The translations under genes were made by a program, and so were the position numbers. From contig NZ_JAUSUQ010000010.1 in assembly GCF_030814135.1 (NCBI RefSeq), forward strand, positions 62,001-126,000: a stretch of DNA of 64,000 bases, written 5' to 3'. The notes beneath the pieces are model-generated. The model was not told where the DNA came from. It saw only the letters and a list, made by a program, of their open reading frames with translations, and did not search any database. Every line of letters starts with the position of its first letter. Positions within the stretch are counted from its first letter, which is position 1. This document shows, one piece after another, positions 9,181 to 17,608 of this stretch. This DNA comes from Caldalkalibacillus uzonensis (lineage in GTDB: Bacteria > Bacillota > Bacilli > Caldalkalibacillales > Caldalkalibacillaceae).

Positions 9181-9951
9181 ATGGGTAAAATTCATCTGCT
9201 ATTTTGCAAGGAAGAACTGGCTGAGCACAAGTTGCCTGATAAAGTGGTGATTGTGCTGGATATCCTGTTGGCCACCAGCACCATTGTCACCGTGTTAAAA
9301 CATGGTGCTCCTGCGGTGATTCCGGTGTTAAATGCCGAGGAGGCGAAACAGAAAGCACAAGCCCAAGCTGCTGGAGCTTCGCTTTTGGCTGGGGAATACA
9401 AAGGGGAACCTTTGGAGGGTTTTCTCTACCCCGGCCCGGTTTTCTTAAAAGATAAAGTGTCAGGCAAGCAGGTTATCTTGTCCACAACCAACGGCACTGT
9501 GGCGATCCGTAAATCGAGCAGCGCCCAAAAAGTATATATTGGCGCCTTGCTCAATGGTGCCCATCTGGCTCAAACGGTGGTCAACAACCATAGGGAAGAG
9601 ACTATTCTGATTGTCTGTTCCGGTTCAGCGGGCGCGTTCAATCTGGAAGATTTCTATGGTGCCGGTTTTATCATTAACGCGCTTCTGCAATATGGTTCTG
9701 AAAACTGGGAGCTGACCGATGCGGCCCAGGCGGCCTGCCTCTTTTACGAAAGCAGAAAGGGTCAAGCCAGAGAGATTTTAAAGCGTTCCCGTGTGGGGCG
9801 GATGTTAGCCCGCCACGGTTTTGATGCTGACGTCTGCTATGCGGCCCAAGAAAATGTAACCTCCATTGTGCCCTGTTTGACATCTCAGGGAACTATCAGA
9901 GTGGTTGAACCATCTGTGATGGGCAGGATGAGCAAGCAAACTAAGGATTAA
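9181..9951 (+). CDS. ComB-family (2-phosphosulfolactate phosphatase-like) protein
   Basis: The 256-aa protein shows ComB signatures: IVLDILLATSTIVTVL near residue 25 (equivalent to DVLRATTT), STTNGTVAI near 105 and a C-terminal half with SGSAGAFNLEDFYGAG. The founding enzyme is a Mg-dependent phosphatase of coenzyme M biosynthesis, but Bacillaceae make no coenzyme M by that route, so the substrate here must differ. The start is 4 nt after the kinase stop, and its RBS GAGGTGA overlaps that stop, which implies translational coupling. A phosphatase coupled to an acyl-CoA kinase may remove or recycle a phosphorylated intermediate; this is inference. Confidence 0.75.
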   Translation: MGKIHLLFCKEELAEHKLPDKVVIVLDILLATSTIVTVLKHGAPAVIPVLNAEEAKQKAQAQAAGASLLAGEYKGEPLEGFLYPGPVFLKDKVSGKQVILSTTNGTVAIRKSSSAQKVYIGALLNGAHLAQTVVNNHREETILIVCSGSAGAFNLEDFYGAGFIINALLQYGSENWELTDAAQAACLFYESRKGQAREILKRSRVGRMLARHGFDADVCYAAQENVTSIVPCLTSQGTIRVVEPSVMGRMSKQTKD

Positions 9952-9970
9952 GTGCACTCATTTTTCTTGG

Positions 9971-10003
9971 AGGCCAGGTTAACCATGTGGATTAGCCTGG
10001 CCT
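9971..10003. other. Strong stem-loop after the ComB-like gene
   Basis: AGGCCAGGTTA pairs fully with TAGCCTGGCCT (one G-T pair) around an 11-nt loop. No T-tract follows, so it is not a canonical terminator. It lies between the first acyl-CoA operon and the next sigma-54 promoter and probably marks the end of the operon. Confidence 0.5.
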
Positions 10004-10040
10004 GACTGTCAATGATGCATGTTTGAAACAGAACTGATTA

Positions 10041-10052
10041 AAATATGAAACA
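10041..10052 (+). promoter_or_regulatory. Candidate upstream activator site (shared motif)
   Basis: The 12-mer AAATATGAAACA lies about 40 bp upstream of the sigma-54 promoter at 10091. The identical 12-mer occurs at 17380-17391 upstream of the next sigma-54 promoter. A related GTTTGAAACA copy is at 10021-10030. This fits a common binding site for one enhancer-binding protein, most likely the PrpR-type activator encoded at 15344. Confidence 0.5.
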
Positions 10053-10090
10053 ATCAGCAGAAAGAGAAAGCATGACACTCATATCTAATA

Positions 10091-10108
10091 TTGGCATGAA
10101 ACTTGCAA
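10091..10108 (+). promoter_or_regulatory. Sigma-54 (-24/-12) promoter of the Fe-ADH operon
   Basis: TTGGCATGAAACTTGCAA fits TGGCAC-N5-TTGCW with GG and GC 12 bp apart. It is about 65 bp upstream of the Fe-alcohol dehydrogenase start. Confidence 0.88.
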
Positions 10109-10170
10109 AGAAAAGATTGTGAATAGATTGAAGCTTTCCCGTCCTCATGGTAATCAAAGGAGGTTGAACA

Positions 10171-11340
10171 TTGGTGGCAACATTTATGTCCCCTGTCAAT
10201 ATCATCGCCGGACCGGGCACCCTGCAATCTTTGCCCCAGGAAGCCCAACGATTAAAAGTGAACAAAGCGATGATCTATGCCGATCCCGGAGTGGTACAAG
10301 CCGGGTTGGTTGAGCAAGTGACGGATGTTTTGCAACAGGCGGGGTTAGAATTTGAAATATACAGCAATATTGTTCCAGAGCCGCCCATTGACGTGGCTGA
10401 TCAAGCCGTTAATGCGTTAAGGGAGAGCGATGTCGATTTTGTGATTGGTATTGGCGGCGGCAGTTCCCTGGATATAGCCAAAACGGCAGCCACTTTATAC
10501 GGTAACCCAGGTTCAGTTAAAGATTATTTAAATTTAACAGGAACCAAGACGATTCAGCACAAAGGTTTGCCCCGCATCCTGATTCCCACCACTTCGGGTA
10601 CGGGTGCTGAAGTGACTGATATCGCTGTCTTCTCTTTGGAAAAGACCAAAGATGTGATTACCCATCCGTTAATGATGGCCGATACCGCTTTGGTTGATGC
10701 GGAGCTGACTTATAAGCTGCCGGCCAAAATTACGGCGGCTACCGGGGTAGATGCCTTAACTCATGCAGTGGAAGCATTTATTTCCATGCAGGCCACACCA
10801 TTGACTGATACTCTGGCTTTAGAGGCGATGCGCCTGATCAGCAACAATATCCGCCAGGCGGTGTGGCAGGGAAAAAACAATCCTGAGGCACGGCAAAAGA
10901 TGGCCTGGGGCAGCCTGATTGCCGGTTTAAGCTTTTATAATGCCGGTGTATCGGGGGTTCACGCCTTGGCTTATCCGCTGGGAGGCTTGTTTAAAATTCC
11001 CCATGGAGAGTCCAATGCCGTCCTTTTGCCCTATGTCTTTGACTATGTCTGGCCATCTTGCCTGGATAAAATGGTGAGAATGGCTGAAGCTTTTGAGGTG
11101 TATGAGCCGGGTGTTTCACCACGTCAAAATGCCCTCAATGCCGTGCAGGCTTTGTATGATTTGGTCCAAGATGTAGGCATTCCCACATCCTTGAAAGATT
11201 TTGGTATTCAGGAAAAGGATCTGCAGCTTTTGTCAGAGGAAGCGATACAGCAGAAACGGTTGTTGGCGCGCAGTCCTAAACCTTACACCGTAGATGATAT
11301 TTTGGCCATCTATCAACAAGCCTATGTCGGCCGCTCTTAG
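10171..11340 (+). CDS. Iron-containing alcohol dehydrogenase
   Basis: A type III alcohol dehydrogenase of 389 aa. It has the NAD motif GIGGGSSLDIAK, PTTSGTGAE, and metal ligands in VDALTHAVEAF, VHALAYPLGG and PHGESNAVLLPY. The start is TTG 10171 (or GTG 10174), after AAAGGAGG. The family oxidises alcohols or 3- and 4-hydroxyacids; 4-hydroxybutyrate dehydrogenases also belong here, which would suit the neighbouring kinase/ACAD operon. It begins a run of six genes with short gaps to 15278. Confidence 0.9.
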   Translation: MVATFMSPVNIIAGPGTLQSLPQEAQRLKVNKAMIYADPGVVQAGLVEQVTDVLQQAGLEFEIYSNIVPEPPIDVADQAVNALRESDVDFVIGIGGGSSLDIAKTAATLYGNPGSVKDYLNLTGTKTIQHKGLPRILIPTTSGTGAEVTDIAVFSLEKTKDVITHPLMMADTALVDAELTYKLPAKITAATGVDALTHAVEAFISMQATPLTDTLALEAMRLISNNIRQAVWQGKNNPEARQKMAWGSLIAGLSFYNAGVSGVHALAYPLGGLFKIPHGESNAVLLPYVFDYVWPSCLDKMVRMAEAFEVYEPGVSPRQNALNAVQALYDLVQDVGIPTSLKDFGIQEKDLQLLSEEAIQQKRLLARSPKPYTVDDILAIYQQAYVGRS

Positions 11341-11356
11341 AAAGGAAGCCAGAATC

Positions 11357-11758
11357 ATGTATGAAACAAGAATCGAACCCCGTGTTTCGGAAACAGATGG
11401 TGCGGGTCACATTAATAACACGGTGGTGCCCATCTGGTTTGAAGCAGGACGCAAGGAGATCTTTAAACTATTTACGCCTGACCTCAGCTTTAAGAATTGG
11501 AGAATGGTGATCGTTAACATCAATGTAGACTATATTAGACAACTTTATTACGGACGGGAAGTGACCGTCAAAACCTGGGTTAAAAAAATTGGCAACTCCA
11601 GCTTGGTCCTTTATGAAGAGATTTGGCAAGATGGTGACGTGTGTGCCAAAGCCCAGACCACGTATGTCAATTTTAATTTTGAGATCCAAAAAACGGAACC
11701 GATTCCCAGCCATATCCGGCAAGAACTGGAGAAACATTTGCTTGAAGAACAGGAATAA
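11357..11758 (+). CDS. Acyl-CoA thioesterase, 4HBT/YbgC type
   Basis: The start ATG 11357 follows AAAGGAAG, giving 133 aa with a hot-dog fold. The pattern SETDGAGHINNTVVPIWFE places the catalytic Asp/His region at the N-terminus, as in 4-hydroxybenzoyl-CoA thioesterases. The enzyme would release CoA from an acyl-CoA in the cytoplasm. It is 16 bp after the Fe-alcohol dehydrogenase and 24 bp before an SDR, so it belongs to the same operon. Confidence 0.82.
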   Translation: MYETRIEPRVSETDGAGHINNTVVPIWFEAGRKEIFKLFTPDLSFKNWRMVIVNINVDYIRQLYYGREVTVKTWVKKIGNSSLVLYEEIWQDGDVCAKAQTTYVNFNFEIQKTEPIPSHIRQELEKHLLEEQE

Positions 11759-11782
11759 GTTTACCGCTAAGGGGGAAAAGAG

Positions 11783-12532
11783 ATGCATCGTTTAGATGGC
11801 AAAGTGGCCCTTGTTACAGGTGCCAGTTCTGGTATTGGAAAAGCGATCGCCCTCTTGATGGGTGAACGGGGAGCCAAAGTAGCGGTCAACTATCATTCCA
11901 ATGAACAGTCGGCCAACGAGGTGGCGGAAAGCATACGTGACAAGGGTGGTACCGCCATGGTGGTCCAGGCCGATGTGACCGATCGAGATGCGGTGCGGCA
12001 GATGGTGGACCGTGTGATCCGTCAGTTTGGGCAGATTGATATCTTAATCAATAATGCAGGGTCAGTCCTCAAACGCAGTACTTTTTTGGACTGTTCAGAT
12101 GACTTATGGCAGCAAACCATTGATTTAAATATCAACAGCCTCTTCTATTGTTGTCAGGAAGTGATTCCCTTTATGGTGCGTCAAGGGGGAGGTAAGATTA
12201 TCAATATGTCCTCTGTTGCCGCCAGACTGGGGGGTGGTGGGGATTCGATCCATTACGCCATGGCCAAAGGGGCGGTCAACACGATGACCGTAGGTTTAGC
12301 CAAGGAGTTTGCCCCCCACAACATTTTGGTCAACGCCGTGGCCCCCGGGGTGATTGATACCCCTTTTCAAGCCAAATATTCATCACCCGAGCGGATCGAG
12401 CGGGCCATTAAGTCCAATTTGATCAAACGTTTGGGCACAGCGGAAGAAGTGGCCGAGCTGGTCTGTTTCCTGGTTTCAGATGCGGCCAATTATATTACCG
12501 GTGAGATCTATACCATCAGCGGAGGACGTTAG
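11783..12532 (+). CDS. SDR family oxidoreductase (FabG-like 3-oxoacyl reductase)
   Basis: A 249-aa SDR with TGASSGIG, NNAG, catalytic Ser in NMSSVAAR, Tyr/Lys in HYAMAKGA, and the C-terminus YTISGGR. The RBS is AAGGGGGAAAAG. It is placed between a thioesterase and a 3-hydroxyacyl-CoA dehydrogenase. A reductase or dehydrogenase acting on a 3-oxo/3-hydroxy acyl substrate is plausible; SDR specificity cannot be read from sequence. Confidence 0.85.
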   Translation: MHRLDGKVALVTGASSGIGKAIALLMGERGAKVAVNYHSNEQSANEVAESIRDKGGTAMVVQADVTDRDAVRQMVDRVIRQFGQIDILINNAGSVLKRSTFLDCSDDLWQQTIDLNINSLFYCCQEVIPFMVRQGGGKIINMSSVAARLGGGGDSIHYAMAKGAVNTMTVGLAKEFAPHNILVNAVAPGVIDTPFQAKYSSPERIERAIKSNLIKRLGTAEEVAELVCFLVSDAANYITGEIYTISGGR

Positions 12533-12561
12533 GATAAAGTAAGGAGAAGGAGTGAGAAATT

Positions 12562-13404
12562 ATGGCTAAAGTGGTCGTGTTGGGTGCCGGAACAATGGGG
12601 GCTGGCATCGCTCAGGTAGTGGCCACCAGCGGTCACCAAGTCTATTTGAAGGATATCAATCAAGAGGTTGTGGACAAAGGGTATCAGGGCATTGCCGAGC
12701 GACTCCAGCGTCAGGTGCAGAAGGGCAAGCTGACCGAGAGTGAGCAAGGGGAAATTTTGGCCCGGATTCAGCCCTGTGTCCAGTGGCCAGACGATCAGTT
12801 TGATTTTATTATCGAAGCGGTGATTGAAAAAATGGAGGTGAAAAAACAGGTTTTTCAAGAGATGGAAGAGGTGGCCACATCTCAGACCATCATTGCCACC
12901 AACACCTCCTCTTTGAGCGTCACCGAACTGGCTGCCCAGCTTACACATCGTGAACGGGCCATCGGCTTACACTTTTTTAACCCGGCCCCGATCATGCCTT
13001 TGGTTGAAATGATTCCTACGGCAATTACCAGTGAAGAGACGTTAGTCCGCAGTAAAGAATTTATCACTTCGTTGAATAAAAAGCCGATCCAGGTACAAGA
13101 TTCCCCCGGCTTTGTGGTGAACAGGTTGCTGGTGCCCTTTATCAATGAAGCCGCTTTTTTGTTGATGGAAGGCACCGCTTCGGCTGAGGATATTGATGAA
13201 GGGATGAAACTGGGGGCGAATCATCCTATTGGGCCGTTAAGACTGGCTGATATGATTGGCATTGATGTGGTTCTCTTTGTGATGGAAACGTTATTTGAGG
13301 AGTTAGGTGAAGATAAGTATCGGCCCTGTCCTCTGTTACGTCAAATGGTGAGAGCAGGAAAGCTGGGCCGCAAAAGCGGAGAAGGATTTTTTACCTACGA
13401 ATAA
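12562..13404 (+). CDS. 3-hydroxybutyryl-CoA dehydrogenase (3-hydroxyacyl-CoA dehydrogenase)
   Basis: A 280-aa single-function enzyme. The N-terminal Rossmann motif is VLGAGTMGAGIAQ, with ATNTSSLSVTELA, the catalytic His in IGLHFFNPAPIMPLVE, and the C-terminal dimerisation domain (ANHPIGPLRLADMIGID). It catalyses the NAD-linked interconversion of 3-hydroxyacyl-CoA and 3-oxoacyl-CoA, a beta-oxidation step. The length equals that of bacterial Hbd/MmgB proteins. Confidence 0.93.
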   Translation: MAKVVVLGAGTMGAGIAQVVATSGHQVYLKDINQEVVDKGYQGIAERLQRQVQKGKLTESEQGEILARIQPCVQWPDDQFDFIIEAVIEKMEVKKQVFQEMEEVATSQTIIATNTSSLSVTELAAQLTHRERAIGLHFFNPAPIMPLVEMIPTAITSEETLVRSKEFITSLNKKPIQVQDSPGFVVNRLLVPFINEAAFLLMEGTASAEDIDEGMKLGANHPIGPLRLADMIGIDVVLFVMETLFEELGEDKYRPCPLLRQMVRAGKLGRKSGEGFFTYE

Positions 13405-13436
13405 GCAGCAAACAAACTACTAGAGGGTGAACAGAC

Positions 13437-14207
13437 GTGAACATTTTAGAGGAATTTTTTAGCTTGCGTGGCAAGAACGCCATTATTACCGGTGCCAGCA
13501 AGGGGCTGGGTAAAGGGATCGCCGAAGCTTTCGCTGCGGCAGGCGCCAAGGTCTATATGGTCAGTCGCAGTGAAGACAAACTGCGCCAAAATCAGGAAGA
13601 GATCCGCCAATTAGGCGGGGAAGCCTATTATTTGGCAGGGGATGTCAACGATCCCCATTTTATTGAGGAAGTGGTTACCCATGTTGACCAAAGCGACGGG
13701 AAAATAGATATCCTGGTGAATAACGCCGGTGTAGCCATACCCGGTCGTGTGACCGATATTACTGCGGAACAATGGGATCAAACAATGGAGACCAATCTTA
13801 AGTCCGTCTTCTTTTTCTCCCAGGCCGTGGCCAAAGTGATGAAACGGGAGCAAGCGGGACGGATTATCAACATGGCCTCCGTGCTGGGCGTTGTGGCTGA
13901 CCATAAAGTGTCACCTTACTGTATAAGTAAAGGCGGCGTGATTCAAATGACCAAAGCCTTTGCTTTGGAATTGGCCAAATACAACATCCAGGTCAATGCC
14001 CTTGCTCCCGCCTTTATCCGTACAGATATGAATGATAAAGCCTTTGAAAATGAAAAATATATGAACTATATCCTGAGTAAAACCCCTTTGGGACGGTTGG
14101 GGCAGGTCAATGAAATAGCTGGTGCAGCGCTCTTTTTGGCTTCGCCTATTGCCAGTTATATGACAGGACACATCTTGCATGTCGATGGGGGCTGGACGGC
14201 TCAATAA
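13437..14207 (+). CDS. SDR family oxidoreductase, gluconate 5-dehydrogenase-like
   Basis: The GTG start at 13437 follows GAGGGTGA. The 256-aa SDR has TGASKGLG, NNAG, Ser in NMASVLG, Tyr/Lys in PYCISKGG and the end HILHVDGGWTAQ. The C-terminus and overall layout are close to the SDR at 4437, suggesting the two arose by duplication and act on related intermediates. Confidence 0.85.
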   Translation: MNILEEFFSLRGKNAIITGASKGLGKGIAEAFAAAGAKVYMVSRSEDKLRQNQEEIRQLGGEAYYLAGDVNDPHFIEEVVTHVDQSDGKIDILVNNAGVAIPGRVTDITAEQWDQTMETNLKSVFFFSQAVAKVMKREQAGRIINMASVLGVVADHKVSPYCISKGGVIQMTKAFALELAKYNIQVNALAPAFIRTDMNDKAFENEKYMNYILSKTPLGRLGQVNEIAGAALFLASPIASYMTGHILHVDGGWTAQ

Positions 14208-14279
14208 CTTATTTTTATAATTTAATGAATAGAGTTAAAGAGTTGAGTACAATAAAGCGAGTGAAAAGGGGTTGGAAAC

Positions 14280-15278
14280 ATGTCAGGAAAGATGAACGCG
14301 GTGATTGTTACCAAGTATGGGGGCCCTGAAGTGCTGGAATATCGGGAAATTGACCGGCCCACGCTAGAGCCTACTGAAGTGTTGATTAAAGTGGAGGCGG
14401 CCAGTGTCAACTTTGCCGACATCAAAGCCCGTTCCGGCAATTACCATGGTGCTGAAGCCCCTCCTTTTATTCCGGGACTGGACTGTTCCGGGGTGATTGA
14501 AGAGGTTGGGCGAGAAGTGACCCAGCTCAGGCCGGGGCAGCGGGTGATGGCCTTTCCCAGCACAGGTTCATATGCCGAATATGTGAAGGCCAAAGAAGTT
14601 TTAACCTACCCGATACCTGACAATGTCGACTTTGAGACCGCTGCGGCCTTCCCCACTGTGGCCATCACCTCCTATAACCTGCTGGTTAAAATGGCCCGCA
14701 TTCAAGCAGGGGAAAGCGTGTTGATTCATTCAGCTTCCGGTGGCGTAGGCACCACAGCTACTCAACTGGCCAAATTGCTTGGTGCTGGACTGGTGATCGG
14801 TACAGTGAGCAGTGATGAACGGATGGAAGCCGCCATCAAAGCCGGTGCTGATCATGTGATCAATTATCGTGAACACGATTTTGTGCAGAAAGTGAATGAG
14901 CTGACTGATGGTCAAGGAGCCGATATCATCTTAGATTCTTTGGCTGGCGACATGTTTGAGAAAAGTATGGACTGTTTGGCCAGATTTGGCCGGATTGTCA
15001 ACTTTGGTAATGCCAATGGGAATGTAGGCGGCCGGTTCCAGACCAATGGTTTGCACGCCAGCTGTCGCTCCGTCATGGGGTACAGCACCGGTACCTATCG
15101 CAAATATCGTCCTGAAGAATTAAGAGAACCGGCCCAAAATGTGCTTAAATTCTTAGAACAAGGACAGCTGCATATGTATATCAATAAGCGCTTTCATTTG
15201 AAAGACGCGGCAGAAGCCCAACGTTTGATCGAAGCACGCCAAAATACCGGTAAAGTGATTTTGTTGCCCAAGGCTTAA
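14280..15278 (+). CDS. Quinone oxidoreductase-like MDR family protein (zinc-free)
   Basis: A medium-chain reductase of 332 aa with PGLDCSGVIEEVG in the N-terminal GroES-like domain and SASGGVGTTATQLAKLLGA as the NADP-binding motif. The structural zinc cysteines are absent, as in NADPH:quinone oxidoreductases and enoyl reductases. It is the last gene before a bidirectional terminator, 72 bp after the SDR. It may reduce a conjugated double bond in the pathway; the exact substrate is unknown. Confidence 0.85.
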   Translation: MSGKMNAVIVTKYGGPEVLEYREIDRPTLEPTEVLIKVEAASVNFADIKARSGNYHGAEAPPFIPGLDCSGVIEEVGREVTQLRPGQRVMAFPSTGSYAEYVKAKEVLTYPIPDNVDFETAAAFPTVAITSYNLLVKMARIQAGESVLIHSASGGVGTTATQLAKLLGAGLVIGTVSSDERMEAAIKAGADHVINYREHDFVQKVNELTDGQGADIILDSLAGDMFEKSMDCLARFGRIVNFGNANGNVGGRFQTNGLHASCRSVMGYSTGTYRKYRPEELREPAQNVLKFLEQGQLHMYINKRFHLKDAAEAQRLIEARQNTGKVILLPKA

Positions 15279-15302
15279 AATGGGATAGAATACAGCCGTA
15301 CC

Positions 15303-15340
15303 AAAAAACGAGACTGCTTCTATGAACAGTCTCGTTTTGG
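15303..15340. terminator. Bidirectional terminator between convergent genes
   Basis: AAAACGAGACT pairs with AGTCTCGTTTT around a 12-nt loop, with A-rich and T-rich flanks. It serves both the plus-strand MDR gene and the minus-strand PrpR-like gene. Confidence 0.85.
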
Positions 15341-15343
15341 TGC

Positions 15344-17263
15344 TTATTCGGCCTGCAGTTTTCTCCATAAAGTGGTGCGGCTGATCCCCAGCCGCTTGGC
15401 TGCTAGTTCTTTATTACCCTGACACAAGTTTAGCACATGTCGAATATAATCTTTCTCCAAACTTTTAAGCTTATTCTCCAACGGCAGAGTTTCCGCCTCA
15501 ATCGAGCTCTTGGCCCGGGTCGGGTAAAGGGCTTGGCGCATCTTCTCCACCGCGGTCTGTTGATCCAGTTGTTCACCATCACAAAAGACGATAAAACGTT
15601 CTAACACATTTTCCAATTCACGGATATTGCCAGGCCAATCATGAGCATATAACAGGGCCATCATCTCTTCGTTCTGCACGTACTGATCCAAGTACTCAGC
15701 CCCATGCCGCTTCAGGAAATGGGTCAACAACAGCGGAATATCATCGAGCCTTTCCCGCAACGGGGGCACATGCAAGACTAAGACACCGATCCGATAGTAG
15801 AGGTCCTCCCTGAATGTCCCCTTTTGGACACACTCTAACAGATCTTTGTTGGCCGCGGTAATGATGCGTACATCGACAGGAATATTTTGATCACCCCCGA
15901 TGCGCATCACCTCTTTTTCCTGAATCACTCTTAACAGTCTCGATTGCAGAGGGAGGGGGAGTTCACTGATCTCATCCAAAAAGATGGTTCCTTTATGGGC
16001 CAGTTCGAACAGACCCGGTTTACCGCCCTTTTTGGCCCCGGTGAAGGCCCCTTCCTCGTAGCCAAACAGTTCACTGTTTAATAAGCTTTCCGGCAGCGCG
16101 GCACAGTTGACGGCGACAAAAGCCTGGTTGCGTCGATCGCTGGCATTATGAATCCCCTGGGCAAACAGTTCCTTCCCTGTACCTGATTCCCCTTGGATTA
16201 AGATGGCTGAATGGGACTGACTGTATTTCTGGGCCGTAGTCAATGTGTTTTTCAGAGGTGTGCTTGAACCGATAATATCAGCGAAAGAATAATGGGCGAC
16301 CAGGCGCTTCTGGTTTAATTTTTTGCGGATTTGAAGCTCTTTCTTTTGCAGGTCGGCAATGTCGTCCAAAATGGCAATAACACCGAACCGCTCGCTGTCT
16401 TCCATGGTGATGGGCACGATTTCGGCTTCGATTTTTTTGCTGTTCTGATTAATGATACGGTTGATGGACTGTTGTCCGGACAATTCTTGAGCTTCAACAG
16501 ATAATTGGGGAAACAGATCTGTCAAAGTCTGTCCGATCATCTCTTTTTTGCTCATCCCCAGCAGTTGTTCGGCAGACGGGCTGCAGACCGTCACCTTCAG
16601 ATTTTGGTCTGTGGCGATTACACCGCTTGAATTAAAATCAACAATGGTTTTAAAGAACAGCGATTGTTCCATCTCCTTGCGGTAGGCTTCCAAGGTGTTT
16701 AAGGCATAGCTTAACGCTTCTCTCATCGCCCGCTCAGAGTAATAAAAATAGCCCCTTAGACCATAATTTTCCGCCTCATTACAGATCCAACTTCCTCCTA
16801 CCACGCAGGGCACTCCTGCTTGTTGTAAACTTTTAAGCTTCTCTGTGGCCTCCAAATAAGACTGATAGGTTTCTTGGCGCACCTTCGTTTTAAGCAGATG
16901 GGCTGTGTTATCAATTTCTGGAATGTTCTCGTGAAAATTAAGCACAATAATTTCATCGGTATCAATGTCTTGAATGGTTTGTAAAAAATCAAAACCTGTG
17001 ACCTTGACGGGGATGACCAAATTGTCTAACTGCTTGCTAAAGGAGATGGCACTGCGGTCCCCGCTGATTAAAATATTGTAGGGCTCCAACACCGATTCTA
17101 AAATTTCCAGAGATTGATTGGTGTCAGCAATAGCCTGTAAAGGCAACTCTGAAATTTCTATATCCACCCAATCCGGAATGTCCATGGCACTTATGACAGA
17201 GCGGGCTAAATTGGCTAAATGCGGCCATCCGGCAATGACGATTTTTGGATTTAATCTTTTCAT
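15344..17263 (-). CDS. Sigma-54-dependent activator with PrpR_N sensor domain
   Basis: A 639-aa enhancer-binding protein. Residues 8-185 match the PrpR N-terminal receptor domain, which binds small organic acids or CoA-related metabolites. Residues 203-305 form a PAS domain, 327-565 the AAA+ domain with GESGTGKE and GAFTGA, and the C-terminus a Fis-type HTH (LAAKRLGISRTTLWRKL). It is transcribed divergently from the enoyl-CoA hydratase operon. A 12-mer shared by two sigma-54 promoter regions suggests it controls both the 10171 and 17609 operons. Confidence 0.93.
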   Translation of the reverse strand: MKRLNPKIVIAGWPHLANLARSVISAMDIPDWVDIEISELPLQAIADTNQSLEILESVLEPYNILISGDRSAISFSKQLDNLVIPVKVTGFDFLQTIQDIDTDEIIVLNFHENIPEIDNTAHLLKTKVRQETYQSYLEATEKLKSLQQAGVPCVVGGSWICNEAENYGLRGYFYYSERAMREALSYALNTLEAYRKEMEQSLFFKTIVDFNSSGVIATDQNLKVTVCSPSAEQLLGMSKKEMIGQTLTDLFPQLSVEAQELSGQQSINRIINQNSKKIEAEIVPITMEDSERFGVIAILDDIADLQKKELQIRKKLNQKRLVAHYSFADIIGSSTPLKNTLTTAQKYSQSHSAILIQGESGTGKELFAQGIHNASDRRNQAFVAVNCAALPESLLNSELFGYEEGAFTGAKKGGKPGLFELAHKGTIFLDEISELPLPLQSRLLRVIQEKEVMRIGGDQNIPVDVRIITAANKDLLECVQKGTFREDLYYRIGVLVLHVPPLRERLDDIPLLLTHFLKRHGAEYLDQYVQNEEMMALLYAHDWPGNIRELENVLERFIVFCDGEQLDQQTAVEKMRQALYPTRAKSSIEAETLPLENKLKSLEKDYIRHVLNLCQGNKELAAKRLGISRTTLWRKLQAE

Positions 17264-17373
17264 AAGGTTCCCTCCTTGCAGATGATGTAGAAGGATGGGA
17301 TGACTTTATTATACCATAAGACCCATAAAAATTAGCTTAAACTTAAAAGTTTGTTTCAAAATAGAAATTTTAA

Positions 17374-17391
17374 TGTTACAAATATGAAACA
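17374..17391 (+). promoter_or_regulatory. Candidate upstream activator site, palindromic
   Basis: TGTTACAAATATGAAACA is an imperfect palindrome (TGTTnC-N6-GnAACA). Its right half, AAATATGAAACA, is identical to 10041-10052. A related half, TGTTTCAAAATAGAAATT, starts at 17352. The sites lie in the 345-bp divergent region between the PrpR-type activator and the enoyl-CoA hydratase, 144 bp from the -24 element, a normal enhancer distance. Confidence 0.55.
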
Positions 17392-17532
17392 TTTATCCAT
17401 GCCCCACAATTTTTCTACGCTTTGATCTGCGGTATAAAGAGATTTATCCCAAAGATTTTTGGGGATCGAAATTCCTTGATTTTATAAGGTTTTCGACGCT
17501 AAAAATTAAGCTTAATCTCAAAGGGAAGAAAA

Positions 17533-17550
17533 TTGGCATCGCTTTTGCAT
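17533..17550 (+). promoter_or_regulatory. Sigma-54 (-24/-12) promoter of the enoyl-CoA hydratase operon
   Basis: TTGGCATCGCTTTTGCAT has GG (17535-17536) and GC (17547-17548) 12 bp apart and fits the consensus. It is about 60 bp upstream of the first gene. Confidence 0.88.
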
Positions 17551-17608
17551 AAGAGGAAAGTAAGATGGGGCACTTCAATCCACGTGTAAAGGAGTTGACT
17601 TCTTAGAG

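Noticed and set aside
9971-10003. Rho-independent terminator after the ComB-like gene
   Set aside because: The stem is strong but no T-tract follows on the plus strand, so it is listed as a stem-loop only.
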